Shown: piece after piece, positions 1-12,990 of the stretch
Numbering within the stretch: position 1 is the first letter of the stretch
Layout: each line of letters begins with the position of its first letter
Assembly (NCBI RefSeq): GCF_027887165.1
Contig: NC_077229.1
Span: forward strand, 204,315,753 to 204,379,752
Origin: Monodelphis domestica
Lineage: Eukaryota; Chordata; Mammalia; Didelphimorphia; Didelphidae
DNA length: 64,000 bases
Reading direction: 5' to 3'
Position numbers and translations under genes: made by a program
The notes under the pieces: generated by a model
The model's input: only the letters and a program-made list of their open reading frames with translations
Databases searched by the model: none
What the model was told of the DNA's origin: nothing

Positions 1-440
1 AACCACCACTAAGAGAGTTTCACAAGTCTTGCTTCTTTTGCTTCATGTTATCTCATAATCCTCCCTGCCTGAGCTCAGATCCCAAAAAATATCCTATTCT
101 AGCTTCTCTAACCTCTCCAAACGCTTTTTGGTAAAGGTATCAGATCACATTGGCTAGATCAGGATTGGTGACCAAAATGGCCTGATCGCCAAAGGTACAG
201 CCTCTCACCTGTGGAGGTTGAGTAACAGTTCAGGTAAGTCAAGCTGGGTTTCTCCAAAGAATCACAAACAGAATTTAATCAGATTGGGAAATGGCTGGGA
301 AGAATATATCAAGATCACAGGAACCACACACAAAAGTACACAGGGAAAACGCAAACAGGATCTGAGGAAAACAAAGTCCCAAAGCTGTGGACTCTCTCAC
401 TGCTCCCAAAGTTCTCCCCAAAGCTGGCAGTTTAGCCCCC
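1..440. other. No gene seen; possible minus-strand LTR remnant
   Basis: Noncoding sequence leading into a CT microsatellite. The composition resembles the LTR remnants farther right, but I could not fix ends. Confidence 0.2.
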
Positions 441-443
441 AGA

Positions 444-448
<5 letters not shown>

Positions 449-517
<69 letters not shown>
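449..517 (+). repeat. (CT)n microsatellite
   Basis: Uninterrupted CT dinucleotides of about 68 bases. It creates Ser-Leu open frames that are not genes. Confidence 0.95.
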
Positions 518-520
<3 letters not shown>

Positions 521-976
521 ATCCCAAGAGAGCCAGAGGATTCTTTCCCTTATACTCCAGTCAAGATCCTATATTTTCACCCTGTACCTCCTTGCATTTT
601 TCTTTATCTTTTATTTCCATTGTCTCACTTGGAACCAGTATTGAGTATTGATTTTAAGACAAGAGATAAGGATTTTAAAAAAGAAAAAAGCAGGGTTTTT
701 TTAGGGATAGTATAAATGGTTCTGGTTCTGTACACATCACTCCATAATAATTCATACAAATCTTCTCAGGTTTTTCTGTATGAAATACAAATTCTATGAT
801 CTGGCATTTAGGACCCTCCTGTAAAAATAAGTGAGCAATGGATTGATTATTGATTATAAACTGATTAAATACTCTGTTTGCTATGCTTACAAAGTATGTT
901 CATTTTATATCAGTGAAGTGAAGCTCATAAGTGAACTTCTCTTCAGGGCCAGGTGCAAGGATGCTAAGGAGAGTCT

Positions 977-1849
977 TGTTATATAAAATTAAACTATTTA
1001 TTGAAAATATAAGGATTAAAAAAGAATTTCTAACTCTAAGGGATTCTAACTCCATCTAAATAAAACTCCTTAGTTCTGCAAGGAACTGCTACTCCTGTTT
1101 CCACAGGCTACACTGCTCCTTCCTGATCTGACTAACCCAAATTTTTAGGAACCCATACTAATCAATCCTAAAACCGAAGATAAGGGTTAATAAATAAATA
1201 AATTAGCAAATGCTCCTTGACTTGACTTGAACCAAAGCCAAATATTTTAATCTGAGTTTATCTGCTGTGGTAGATCTGGTAGATGTGGTAGAGTAAACTA
1301 ACACTATTATCCTTATAATTCTTAACTTTGTCTCCAAGTTATAAAATAACATAGGCTAGCTGGCTGAGCCTCAGTAAAAAGTAAGTTAGGACTCTGGGTC
1401 TTAGTAGACTCAGAATCCAAACCAAAGACCAGGTCTATTTTTGGTCTTCTCAGGGTTAAAACAATCTATAAAGACAGCAATAGGTAGTCATTAGTGTTTC
1501 CTATTTCCCAAGCTGGGAAAGGAAAACACTTAGTTCCTTCAGGTCTTTCCTTCTACCTCAGGCAGTGAGAGAGAGAGAGGAAAAGATGTTACCTTCTCCA
1601 AGTCCTCAGAGAGAGAATTTGACTCTGCCAACTGCCACACTCAGAGAGAGCAATTGTCACAGAAAAACCGTTAGACTTGAAACTGACACTCTGTCTCAGC
1701 TCTGTTTGAAACTCCAATTATTCTCAAGCCACCTTCTCTACTTCTTATCTCTAATATAACAAGACTTAATTTCTAATCTCATCCTTATTCTGCTCAGGTG
1801 GGCTTTAAACCACCTGCTTAACCTAATTCTTCTTTTCTACCCATCACAT
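977..1849 (-). mobile_element. Probable solo LTR, minus strand
   Basis: Begins TGTTATATAAAATT and ends CCATCACAT, flanked by AGTCT at 972-976 and 1850-1854. A reversed AATAAA (TTTATT) near the left end suits an LTR read on the minus strand. The right end is two bases off the usual CA, so the limits are tentative. It contains one arm of the 117-bp inverted repeat. Fossil, noncoding. Confidence 0.45.
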
Positions 1850-2187
1850 AGTCTTTACTATCTCATTTTGTCTTTATGGCCTAGAATGGAGCTAATACAT
1901 TATCCAGAAAAATAATTACTTAATAAATGGTTGCATAATTAATTAATGTGAAAGTCACAGACGACAGCAGATCCATGCTGTTCATTCTCCTCAGCAGCAG
2001 ATCATCATGCAACTGATTTAGCTGTGATCATTATTTTTTAGCAAGAATGAAAAGACTGACCATGCCATTACAGATAAACTCAGATTAAAATATTTGGCTT
2101 TGGTTCAAGTCAAGTCAAGGAGAATTTGTTAATTTATTTATATATTAACCCTTATCTTCTGTCTTAGGATTGATTAGTATGGGTTCC
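1148..2187. repeat. 117-bp inverted repeat with 806-bp spacer
   Basis: Arm 1148-1264 and the reverse complement of 2071-2187 have equal length and differ at 5 of 117 positions. The arms contain the 3' tail of a SINE1 copy plus about 70 bp of its flank, so this is an inverted duplication, not two independent SINE insertions. Confidence 0.85.
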
Positions 2188-2285
2188 AAGGCAGAAGATT
2201 GGTAAGGTCTAGGCAATGGGGGTTAAGGAAATTGCCCAGGGTCACACAGCTAGGAAACATCTGAGACCACATTTGGACCCAGGTT
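2145..2285 (-). mobile_element. SINE1-type marsupial SINE, truncated
   Basis: Reverse complement of the family tail (CTTATCTTCTGTCTTAGGAT) and body (GACTTGCCCAGGGTCACACAGCTAGG type). The tRNA-like head is missing. Its tail end is also the right arm of the inverted repeat at 1148-2187. Confidence 0.8.
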
Positions 2286-2403
2286 TAACTAGCATTATTA
2301 AGTGTTTATTATGTGTCAGATGTTGTTTTAAGCAATGGAAACTGTAAAATTAAAATAGTGGAAGACACAAACTGTTGCAGATAAAAGAGTTAAAGCCTTA
2401 AAT

Positions 2404-3580
2404 TGTGACCGCAGAAAATATGTTTTCACTACAGTGTCTTGTTTTAAAATCAAATATAAGGTGGTCACCAGGGAAAAATTCCCAATTATTAAATATACCC
2501 AAGTCAGCTGGGTTTTATAGAGATTTTAATTTATACAAATGAGGAATTAAAGAAAGGGAGAGAGAGAGAGAAAAAAGGAAATAATGAGAAGAGGGCTATA
2601 CCAGCCTAGGCCAGCATGAGCCAGCCTAGGAAGAGAGGGATCAGTCAGTCTTTAATCAACTCACCACAAGATCTCTGAGAGGAAGCCCTGAGAGAGTCCT
2701 TCAAAGCAGCCTTTCCCAGCTGAATCCTGAATCTGAATGTCCCCAGCTCTATCTGAGCTCCCTTTTAAAGCAAATTTTCTCCTATGTCACCTCCCCTAAG
2801 TTCTTACATCTACCAATCACAGTAGATGTTTTTCAAAGGACAGACCATTCTTAATTCACACCTAAGAAGGCTTAAATTTTTGATTAAGTTCACACCAGAA
2901 AACCTCTGAGTAAGTTTCTCACCTCTTTGCTCCTTCTAAATTCACAAGTTTCCTGACCTTTATAGGTACTTAGCACCCTTTTGTAGTAGATCTAAAAATA
3001 GGCACAGCTTAAGAGTTTTTTGCCTTATTATAAGTATGGGTTTAAGTACTTTTCATTGTTCAGCAAAGAGTTTACAACTTTATCTTTGTAAAGATTAAAA
3101 TTTAGGGGAGACTGAGGAGACTGAGGCAGGTAGAAATTAGTTTCTCTCTGCAGGGAGTATTATATTTTTTAGAGGTTTATTAAAAGTTAAGGATTAAAGA
3201 AAATACAGGATAAGAAAACACGTGCCTAGGCCAGAGAGGCCTAGACAAGATAATCTCACATCATGGAAGAGATGCCTCTGCTCCAAAACGGAAGTCCAAA
3301 AGAGCCCACAAAAGCCTTTGCAATCAGGTTAAATCCCTTCTCGCTCTCGGCCCACCTGAGAATTCTGTGAGATTACAAAGCATTTTGGGGAAGTGGAGCA
3401 AGGGCTTGTGGGGATTGAAGTCCAGAGTTCAAGTCTATTTTTACATCTTCCCCTAAAGTATGCTTAAGTAGGGGTGGAGTAGAGTTCCCACATTCCTGGT
3501 CAAGTACCTTCACTGCCCAAATGGGGAATGGTCTTAACCAAACCTTATGAAGTAGGGTCTGAGAATTTTTAAGGTTCACA
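2404..3580 (-). mobile_element. Solo LTR (TGTGAA...GGTCACA family), minus strand
   Basis: Read on the minus strand it begins TGTGAACCTTAAA and ends GGTCACA, with 4-bp direct repeats AAAT at 2400-2403 and 3581-3584. Homologous LTRs lie at 5621, 15751, 42984 and 44027. A second LTR is inserted inside it. Similarity to the 20 kb copy continues left to about 2343, so the outer end may vary by subfamily. Class I type by its 4-bp duplication. Confidence 0.75.
3087..3445 (-). mobile_element. Short LTR nested in the 2404-3580 LTR
   Basis: 359 bp, TGTAAAGATT...TTTTTACA, flanked by TCTT at 3083-3086 and 3446-3449. It interrupts sequence that is continuous in the copies at 42984 and 44027. Confidence 0.65.
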
Positions 3581-3800
3581 AAATGCAAGTAAGAGCAGAA
3601 AGCCAGTCCCTGGCTTCTAGAAAATTTATTTTCTAGTGGAAGAAAACATATATAAAAAATAAGTTGAAAAGGAGAGGTGGTGATGGTACTAGACTAGAGA
3701 CATGGTAGAGAAAGACCTAAAGAAATAAGTCAGTAGTACAGCCTAGGGAAGGGGAAGACTTTTAATCAGGAGTCACTGATTTTTTTTTTTGGGGGGGGGG

Positions 3801-3988
3801 ATAACCTTCTTTCTTAGAATCAGAATTGTGTATTGGTTCCAAGACAAAAGAATGAAAAGGGATAGGCAATGGGGTTAAGTGACTTGCCCAGGGTCACACA
3901 ACTAGGAAGTATCTAAGGTCAGATTTGAACCCAGGATCTATCATTTCTAGGCCTGGCTCTCAATCCACTGAGGCACCCAGCTGCTCCT
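3801..3988 (-). mobile_element. SINE1-type SINE, minus strand
   Basis: Nearly full-length: tail at left (CCTTCTTTCTTAGAATCAG), head at right (CACCCAGCTGCTCC). It is preceded by a T/G homopolymer run at about 3780-3800. Confidence 0.85.
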
Positions 3989-3989
3989 C

Positions 3990-4640
3990 ATAGTCAGATG
4001 TGTAATTTAGAAAGACTATTTTGTTTTTTTTTTAATTTTATTTTTATTATTATGAATATCAAAATGAACATTTCTTTACTCAAAGATAATTAGAAAAAGA
4101 GGACTGGATGTTGTATATTTTATATCACAATATGGCTTTTTAAAAAATATATTTTCATTTTAATTTGGTAGTTCCAACACTGCTGCTTGTGTCTGTCCTC
4201 ATCTGAACTTCCTTACTATACTCCTCTGTGTATTATTTTAATTTCTTTCTTTTATTTTCAGGTATCACTGGTACTACTCCTACACATGAACTTTCTCATA
4301 ATTCTGCCCGAGCCCCACATATGCACAAATAAAAATAAAAAGCTTTCCCTTATAGCAAGTAAATATAATCAACCTAAATAAATCTACAAAGTGACCATGT
4401 CTAAAACTTTGTATTTCATTCTACACTTTCTACCAGGAGTTGAGAAGTATAATCCATTTTCCAAATTTAAGAATCTTGATTGGCTATTGCATTGGTCAGT
4501 GTTATTAAGTCTTTAATATGTTTCTCTTTATAGTGTTATAGTCATTATATAAATTGTTCTCCTGAAACTTCACTAGTCATCAGTTAATAAAAGACCCCAT
4601 TGTTTCTATGAATCATCCCTTTAGTCATTACTTATTGGTG
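3990..4640. other. No gene or clear repeat seen
   Basis: AT-rich sequence. Two short open frames here have no recognisable features. Confidence 0.3.
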
Positions 4641-4790
4641 CAATATTAACATTTATTAGGCATTTCTATTTGTGATAAGCCCTGGGGATACAAAGAAGGA
4701 AGGACAGTCTGCGAGCTGAATGCTAATAATTTAATAGCAGAGGATAATATACAAAAGAAAGTTGAAAAGGAAGTGAAGGGAGAATGATAC
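4640..4790 (+). repeat. Fragment of an ancient marsupial interspersed repeat
   Basis: Contains AACATTTATTAGGCATT and GCCCTGGGGATACAAAGAAGG, the opening of a widespread repeat also seen at 2296-2345, 5063-5135, 26572-26630 and 41380-42290. I cannot name the family securely. Confidence 0.5.
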
Positions 4791-4859
4791 TTGGAAAAGG
4801 GCATGATGAAGAAGTCAAAGAAGTCCAAAATGAATGTATCTAGGTGGGAAATGAGATAT

Positions 4860-5335
4860 CTGTTACAATAATATTTTAAATTCCTATTGTCATTTTTTCC
4901 ACCATTATCTCCAATTGACAGTCATCTATTTTTTTTCTGAATTCTTCGTTCACATACAGTATTGGTAACCATCAGATGGTACATACATTTTAGGGACTTT
5001 TAGGATATACTTCTGAATTGCTTTCCAGAATGTTTTAGTCAATTCACAACTCTACCAAGGGTCAATCAACAAACAAATGTTAAGTACCTACTATGCGCCA
5101 GATACTATACTAAGCCCTAAGAATACAAAATAAAATCCCTTGGTTTGCCTGGTCTCCAAAAGTCCCTCTGACTATTATTTCAATCCTTTGCCAATCTGAG
5201 AAGTATGAAATGATAATTCAGGGTTGTTTTAATTTGTTTTTTGTATTGATTTACAACTTTTTCAAATTATTAATAATTTGCCTTTCTTCTGGGAACTGTT
5301 TGCTTATATTCTCTGACTATATTTCTATAGAAGAA
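4860..5335 (-). mobile_element. L1 fragment, minus strand
   Basis: Resembles the reverse of the marsupial L1 ORF2 end (CTGAATTGCTTTCCAGAATG...CAATTCACAACTCTACCAA, then GTTGTTTTAATTTG). It is interrupted at 5063-5135 by the ancient TTAAGTACCTACTATG repeat. Confidence 0.6.
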
Positions 5336-5620
5336 CCTCTCAACCAATACATTTCAAGACGCTTTGTCTAGTTTGAAAATCACTCATAATTGAGGTGGAA
5401 CCAAGATGGCAGAGTAGGAGCATGGAAAGCTAGAACTGCTCTGAGAATCCTCTCCAACAAACCTTAAAATCATGCCTCAAAACAAATATTGGAGTGATAG
5501 AACCAACAGGGGGATGGAGTGAAGCAACTCTTTGGGAAAAACAACTTGGAAGGTAGATAGAGAGGGTTTGGTTCACTGGAGCAAGAAGGGAGCATGGCCA
5601 GCAGCAAAGCTGCACCAAGG

Positions 5621-6272
5621 TGTAAAGGATAATTTTAGCATTGTGACCTAAACTATATTAATTATTGGTCACCATGGGATATCCCAAATAAAATACCCAA
5701 GACAGCTGGAAATTAATGGTGATTTTAATTAATACAGAGGGAAAAAATTAAAGAGAAGGGGGTTGGGGGGAAGGTGTAGGATTTCTCCCACTGGGCCTGT
5801 GCCAGGAGGAAGATTAGAGGCTTCTAGGAAGATAAAGTTTGGAGAGTAAAGGAGGAAGGAATCAGCCTGGACTCCAAGAGGGCTCAGCTAAGATGCCTAA
5901 ACCTGAATTAGCTCAAGGACAAACTCACCGCCAAAACCCAGACAAATAGCTGCCACCATGCCAAGATATTGGAACACTTAGCACGCTGCCAGCCAGAGCC
6001 ACATCTCTGGGGAAAGAGACTGAAGAGAGGAAGTGACGCAAAATATATGAATGGTTTTACATCACTTTCCTGCATCTCATTTGTACCAATGGTAGCTTAG
6101 CTTGACTTAGCACAGCCCAGGGGTCTGTCAGCTGTTTCTGCACATGTCTGTTAAAGGTCATCCTCCTGAATACTTAATCCTTAAGTATGGGTGTAGACAT
6201 TCCTGATTTTGTTTAAAAAAAAAAAGTGTCTTCATTGTTACAATCAGGAGATAACTAAATCCAATCTTCACA
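5621..6272 (-). mobile_element. Solo LTR inside the L1 5' UTR
   Basis: 652 bp, left end TGTAAAGGAT, right end CTTCACA, flanked by AAGG at 5617-5620 and 6273-6276. Shares the CCCAAGACAGCTGG...GATTTTAATTAATACA block with the other LTRs of this family. Confidence 0.75.
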
Positions 6273-6647
6273 AAGGAGTACCAGCACAAGGCAACAGCAA
6301 ACTCCCCACCCCCCACCTACTGCTCCAGCTCCTGAACCTGGGCCTAAGCCAACTTTGAGACATGAGATACTGCCTAATCCAGCATCAGAGCACCCCATTC
6401 CTACCCCTTGAAGTTCCAAGCCCTAGCATAAGCCTGTCATTAGGTTCTAAGCACTATTTCAAGGCAGTCTGTAGTTCACTTGGCATGTGCAAGTCTATGG
6501 AGAGGTATAGAGCCCCTTCCTAATCCTGCACTCAAGCCCCAGTGCAAGACATTCTTCAGTGTACCTGGCCAATGTAAATCCAAAGTGAGACCGGGGTAGG
6601 AGACTGACTTTCAGAGTTCCCAGCCCATCAGCCATTATGCCACCTTG

Positions 6648-7468
6648 TGAAATAAAAATTATGATCTGTGTGACTATTTCTTGTTGCTGCAGTGACTGAT
6701 GTACTCTGACTTGTGACTAGAGAGAGCTGCTACTAGTATGGGGACACACCTGCCTATTTGCAATGGAGATAGAGATACTACTTCAGAGATAGAGAGAAAC
6801 TGCTACAGAGGAATGCTCTGGGGTTTGCCTACTGGTCCCTGCTGATGACTAGTGGATCAATCTATTTCCTAACCTCTTCCTCCCTCACTCCCTCCCTTAA
6901 CCACCCACTTCTTGAAGACTTTGGCTTCCTCCCTCCTCTCTGAGTGGACTATAAAGATACTCTTTTTTCTTTCTCAGGTAAGGGGTTTATTGGGAAACAA
7001 CAGAATGGGGAAATTAGGTAAGAGGGATGAGAGTTTCCCTAATATATAAAGAGAATTTAGGAGGGTTATGGAAATAGTCAGTCTTGTCACAATTGTGACT
7101 CAGAGGGACAGTTAGAGAGATGAAGGACAACTGTTTAAAATCTTCTTTCTTCTTCACAAATCCACCAAGGTCTCTCAGCCTAATTTCAGAAGCCCCCCTC
7201 AAGGGTCCTTCAGCCTGGGACAAAGCTAACAAAATCAGTTCAGCTTCTTCTCTCTACAGCTAGGCTTGCCTCCTTTCTTGGTCAGTCAACCCCAGAGAGA
7301 GCAGAAAACAAAGTCCCAATTCCTCTCCTCTCATCAGGCTCCCCAACAGCCTCTCCTGGGAATATTCCATTTGAAACCTTCTTCTTGATTGACAGACAGG
7401 TCCCCAGGCTTGTTTCTTGCATCTTGGCTTGTCCTGCAAAACCTCTTTCTCTTCAAGTCTCTATCACA
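6648..7468 (-). mobile_element. Second solo LTR inside the L1 5' UTR
   Basis: 821 bp, TGAAATAAAAATTATG...CTCTATCACA, flanked by CTTG at 6644-6647 and 7469-7472. L1 leader sequence resumes at 7469. Different LTR family from the 5621 copy. Confidence 0.65.
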
Positions 7469-8433
7469 CTTGGAAGAACTGAAACTTGCAGAAGCCCAGA
7501 ACTAGAGCTGAGGGTAGTGGCAGGAAAAAATGAATTTTAAGAGAGGGTCCTTTCTATGTTGAGAACAGATCTCACCTTCAAAATAAAAGTAGAAGAAAAA
7601 AAGGCTGGGAAAATAAGCAAACATAAAAAAAACACATAACCATAGAAAATTAATATGGAGACAAAGAAGAGCAACACACAGACTCGGAAGGAGGCAGTGA
7701 GATCAAAGTAGTCACGTGTAAAACTTCAAAGAAAAATGAAAATTAGTCTCAGGCTCTGGAAGAGTTCAAAAAAGAATTTTAAAAATCAAATAAGAGACAC
7801 GGGGGAAAATTAGAAATAGAAATAAAAGTAACACAAGAAGAAAATAATAGCTTTAAAAAAACAGAATTGGCCAAATGGAAAAGGAGGTTCAAAAGGTCAT
7901 GGAAGAAAATAATTTCTTGAAGATTAGAGTTGGGCAAATAGAAGATAATGACTTCATGAAACTTCAAGAAACAATAAAACAAAATCAAAAGATGAGAAAA
8001 ATCTCATTGAAAAAGCAACCAATCTAGAAAATAGATCCAGGAGAGACATGTAAGAATTATTGGACTATCTAATAGTCATGATTTAAAAAAAAACAACTAG
8101 GCATCATATTACAAGAAATTATCTAAGAAAACTGCCCTGATATTCTTGAAGAAGAAGGTAAAATAGAAATTGAAAGAATCCACTGATCACCTTCAGAAAT
8201 AAATCCCCAAATAACAACTCTCAGGAATATTATAACCAAATTCAAAGCTTCAAAGCCAAGGAGAAAACACTGCAGTCAGAAAGAAACAATTCAAATATCA
8301 TGGAATCACAGTCAGTATTACACAGAATTTAGCAGCTTCTAAATTAAAAGATAAGAAGGCTTGGAATATAATATTCCAGAAGGCAAAAGAACTAGGTTTA
8401 CAACCACGAATCACCTACCAAGAAAAATGGAAT

Positions 8434-8436
8434 ATA

Positions 8437-8482
<46 letters not shown>
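8434..8482 (+). repeat. (TA)n microsatellite
   Basis: TA-rich run next to the tail of the adjoining SINE, probably grown from its tail. Confidence 0.85.
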
Positions 8483-8483
<1 letters not shown>

Positions 8484-8679
8484 TTTAACTCTTACCTTCT
8501 GTCTTAGAATCAATACTGGGTATTGGTTCTAAGGCAGAAGAGTGGTAAGGGCCAGGCAATGGGGGTTAAGTGACTTGCCCAGGGTCACAGAAACAGGAAG
8601 TGTCTGAGGCCAGATTTGAACCCAGGACCTCCAGTCACTGGGCCTGACTCTCAATTCCACTGACCCACCCAGCTGCCCT
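8483..8679 (-). mobile_element. SINE1-type SINE inside the L1
   Basis: Full-length, minus strand, head ending CACCCAGCTGCCCT at right. It interrupts the ORF1-to-ORF2 part of the L1. Confidence 0.9.
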
Positions 8680-9010
8680 AAATATATTCTTTAAGCAGAA
8701 AAAATGGACATTTGACAAAATTGAAGATCTCCAAGCATTCCAGATAAAGATTAAAAAAAAAGATAAAAAGATCAGACCTAACAGAAAATTTGATGTCCAA
8801 ATATGAGACTCTCAAGAAAAGCATAGAAAGATGAAAAGAAGGAGAAAATTTAAGGGACTCAATAAAGTCAAACTATTGTATTCCTATATGGAAAAATGAT
8901 ATTTAAAACTTAAAAAAATTTATCAGTGTTAGAACAGTTAGAAAATCTATATAGACAAGAGGTTACAGGAGTAAGCTGTTTAGGATGAAATGATATTAAA
9001 AAATTAAAGA

Positions 9011-9208
9011 GGGGCAGCTGGGTAGCTCAGTGGATTGAGAACCAGGCCTAGAGACGGGAGATCCTAGGTTCAAATCCGGCCTCAGCCACTTCCTAGCTGT
9101 GTGACCCTGGGCAAGTCACTTGACCCCCATTGCCTAGCCCTTACCACTCTTCTGCCTTGGAGCCAATACACAGTATTGACTCCAAGACAGAAGGTAAGGG
9201 TTTAAAAA
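9011..9208 (+). mobile_element. SINE1-type SINE inside the L1
   Basis: Full-length: GGGCAGCTGGGTAGCTCAG head, GGTTCAAATC box-B-like motif, tail GACAGAAGGTAAGGG. Flanked by AAAAATTAAAG-type direct repeats. Confidence 0.92.
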
Positions 9209-12200
9209 AAATTAAAGGATGAAAAAGAGAATTAAACTGAGAAAAAAGGAAGAAAGAGATAGAATATGATAAATTATATCACCTAAAGAAGTGGGGAAAA
9301 AAGCTATTATAGTTGAGGGGAGGATAAGGGTCATGTGGATAGTGCTTAAACCTAACTCTCATTGGAATTTACTCACAGGGAATAACAACCATACACATTT
9401 GAGTATAGAATGCTATCTTACCTTATTAAAAAGCAGGAGGAGAATCAGACAGGGAAGGGGAAGAAGGTAAAACAAGGCAAGGGGAATTTGTAGGGTAATT
9501 AATGGCAAAACACTTGTGTGGAGGGACAGAGTAAAAGGAATGAGAAATTGCAGAATCAAAAGAAAAAATAAGATAGAGAGGAATACACAGATGGTAATCA
9601 ATACTGTCAGTGTGAATAGGATAAATTCACCCATAAAATAGAATTAGAGATCTGAATGGATTAAAAACCAGAATCCCATGATATGTTATTTACATGAAAC
9701 ACATTTGGTGCTGAGAGACACACAAAGAGTAAAGGCAAGGGGATAGAACAGAATCTATTGTACTATAGCTGAAGTTAAAAAAAAAAAAACAACAGAAATA
9801 GCAATCATGATATCAGACAAAGCTAAAGCAAAAATAGATCTATTTAAGAGAGATCAGGAAGGAAATTACATCTTGCTAAAAAGTACTATAGACAGTGAAA
9901 CAATATCAGTACTAAATATATATGCACCAAATGGTATAATCTCCAAATTTCTAAAGGAGAAATTAAATGAGCTTCAGGAGGGAAAATATAGTAAAACTAT
10001 ACTAGCAGGGGGAACCTTAACCTTACCCTCTCAGAATCAGACAAATCTAATTAAAAAAACAGACAGGAAGTAGAGGAAATGAATTAAATTTTAGAAAAGT
10101 TAGATTTAATAGATATCTAGGGAAAACTGAAAGGGGATATAACGGAATATATTTTGTTTTCAGCAATATATGGTACCTACACAAAAAATGACTATATACT
10201 AAGTCATAAAACTTCAGAGTCAAATGCAGAAAAGCAGAAATAACAAATGCTTTATTTTCTGGTCATAATGCAATAAAAATTATAAGCGACTAAAGTCTAT
10301 GGAAAGACAAATCAAAAATCTAATTGGAAATTAAATATTCTAATTCTAAAAGAGGGGTGGGTTAAAGCACAAATTAAAGAAACAGTCAATCATTTCTTTA
10401 AGGAGAATGACAATGAGACAACATACCAAAATTTATGTGATACAGCCAAAGCAGTACTTAGGGGAAAATTTATATCTCTGACTGCTTACAACAATAAAAT
10501 AGAGGAAAAGGAGAATAATGAATTGGATATGCAACTAAAAAAAACTAGAAAAAGAACAAATTAAAATTCTCCAATTAAAGACTAAATTAGAAATCCTAAA
10601 AATCAAAGGAGAAATTAATAAAATTGAAGGTAAGAGAACTATTAAACTAATAAATAAGACTAAGAAGTTTAGGGGGAGGGGGTTGGGGGGAAGCATTTAG
10701 AATAGAGCATTGGTTAATTTAATTTTAAAGAAGAAAATCAAATTACTAGTATCCAAAATGAAAAGGATAAATTCACTACGAAAAAAGAGGAAATTAAAAC
10801 AATAACTAGGAGATATTTTGTCCAAGTATATGATAATTAATCTAACAATCTAGGTGAAATGGATGATTATTTACAAAAATATAAATTTCCCAGATAAACA
10901 AAAGAGGAAATAGAATAAATAAATAAATAATCCCATCTCAGAAAAATTGAACAAGCTATCAAAGAACTCTCTAAGGAAAAATCCCCAGTGCCAGATGGAT
11001 TCAAAAGTGAATTCTACCAAGCACTTAAAGAACAATTAATCCCAACATTGTATAAACTATTTGGCAAAAAAGCAAAGAAGGCGTCATACCAAATTCTTTT
11101 TATGGCAAAAATGTGGTGCCGATACCTAAGCCAGGAAGAACAAAAACAGAAAGAAAATTATAAACCAATTTCCTTAGTGAATATCATTGGAAAAGTCTTA
11201 AATAAAATACTAGCAAGAGTCCACAGCAATGTATCACAAGGATCATTCACCATGACCAGTTGGAATTTATACCAGGAATAAAGATTGGTTTAATATTAGG
11301 AACACTATCAGCATAAATGACCATATAAATAACCAAATTAACAGAAATCACATGATTCTCTCAATAGATACAGAAAAGCCAAACAAAATACCACACCTGT
11401 TCCTATTTTTAAAAAATAACAACTAGAATGCATAGGAATAAATGGGTCATTCCCTAAAATGATAAGTAGTATCTACCTAAAATAATCAGCACGTATCATC
11501 ATCTACCATGAGAATAAGTTTGGAGCCTGCCTAATAAGACCAGGGTATCACTGTTATCACTGCTATTATTTAACATTGTACTAGAAATACTAGCTTTAGC
11601 AATAAAAGAAGAAAAAGAAATTGAAAGAATTAAAGTAGGCAGTGAGGAAACTAAACTATCACTTTTTGCAAATGATATGATGGTATACATAGAGAATCCT
11701 AAGAAAGTCAACTAAAAAACTCTTTGAAATGATTAATAATTTTAGCAAAGTTGCAGGATACAAAATAAACCCACATAAATCATCACCATCTCTATATATT
11801 TTTAACAAAGTCCATCAGGAAGAGATAGAAAGAGAAATTGAATTTAAAATAACTCTAAACAACATAAAATACTTGGTATTTGAATCTACTTGCCAAGACA
11901 AACACAGGAATTCTAGGAATATAATTATAAAACACTTTTCACATAAATTAAGTAAGCTCTAAACAATTGGAAAAAACATTAATTGTTCATGGGTAGGCAG
12001 AGCTAGTCTAATTAAAATGTCAATTCTACCTAATTAATTTACTTATTCAGTACCATACTAATCAATCTACCAAAAAATTATTTTATGGAATTAGAAAAAG
12101 GAAGGTTGCCTGGCAGTACCAGATCTCAAACTGTAAAAGAAAGCAGTAATCATGAAATCAGTTTTGTATTGGCTAAAAAATAGAATAGTGAATTAATAGA

Positions 12201-12789
12201 GGAGATTAGGGGTAAATTATTTTTGCAATCTCATGTTTGATAAACCCAAGGATCCCAGCTTTGGGGATAAGAACTCACTATTTGACAAAAACTGCTGGGA
12301 AAATTGGAAAACATTATGGCAGAAACTCAGTATAGACCAATATCTCACCTCTATACCAAGATAAAATCAAAATGTGTATATGATTTAGACTTAAAGAGTG
12401 ATACCATAAGTAAGTTAGGGGGAAATAGAATAGTTTGCCTGTCAGATCTATGGAGAAGGGAAGAATTTATGGCCAAACAAAAGATAAGAGAACATTACAA
12501 GATGCAAAATGGATAATTTTGTATTGTATTAAAAAGTTTTTGCACAAACAAAACCAGTATAACCAAGATTAGAAGGGAAACAAACTGGGAAAATGTCACA
12601 ACAAATTTCTTTGATAAAGGTCTCATTTCTCAAATATTTAGAGAACTAAGTCAAATTTATAAGAATGCAAGCCATTCTCCAATTGACAAATGGTCAAAGG
12701 ATATGAACCAGCAGTTTTCAGGTGAAGGAAAAAACTGTGCATACTTTTTGATATAATAATACCATGGACTAGGAAGAGGTGCTGGTGGT

Positions 12790-12990
12790 GAAGGAGGAAG
12801 AGGAGGAGGAGGAGGAGGAGGAGGAGGAGGAGGAGGAGGAGGAGGAGGAGGAGGAGGAGGAGGAGGAGGAGGAGGAGGAGGAGGAGGAGGAGGAGGAGGA
12901 GGAGGAGAGCCAGAGAGGGGAAGAAGGAGTGAGAGAGAGAGAGAGGAGACAGAGACAGAGACAAAGACAGAGAGAGAAGACAGAGGGGGA
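12790..12990 (+). repeat. (GGA)n expansion with GAGA/GACA tail
   Basis: About 115 bases of GGA repeat (12793-12907) followed by degenerate purine repeats, inside L1 ORF2-derived sequence. It creates long Glu, Pro, Ser or Leu homopolymer frames on both strands; none is a gene. Confidence 0.95.

Noticed and set aside
218-715. 165-codon frame rich in Ser-Leu
   Set aside because: Runs through a CT microsatellite; the rest has no recognisable domain.
9011-9208. tRNA-like heads of the many SINEs as functional tRNA genes
   Set aside because: Only box-like motifs remain; no full cloverleaf, and each copy has a SINE body and tail.
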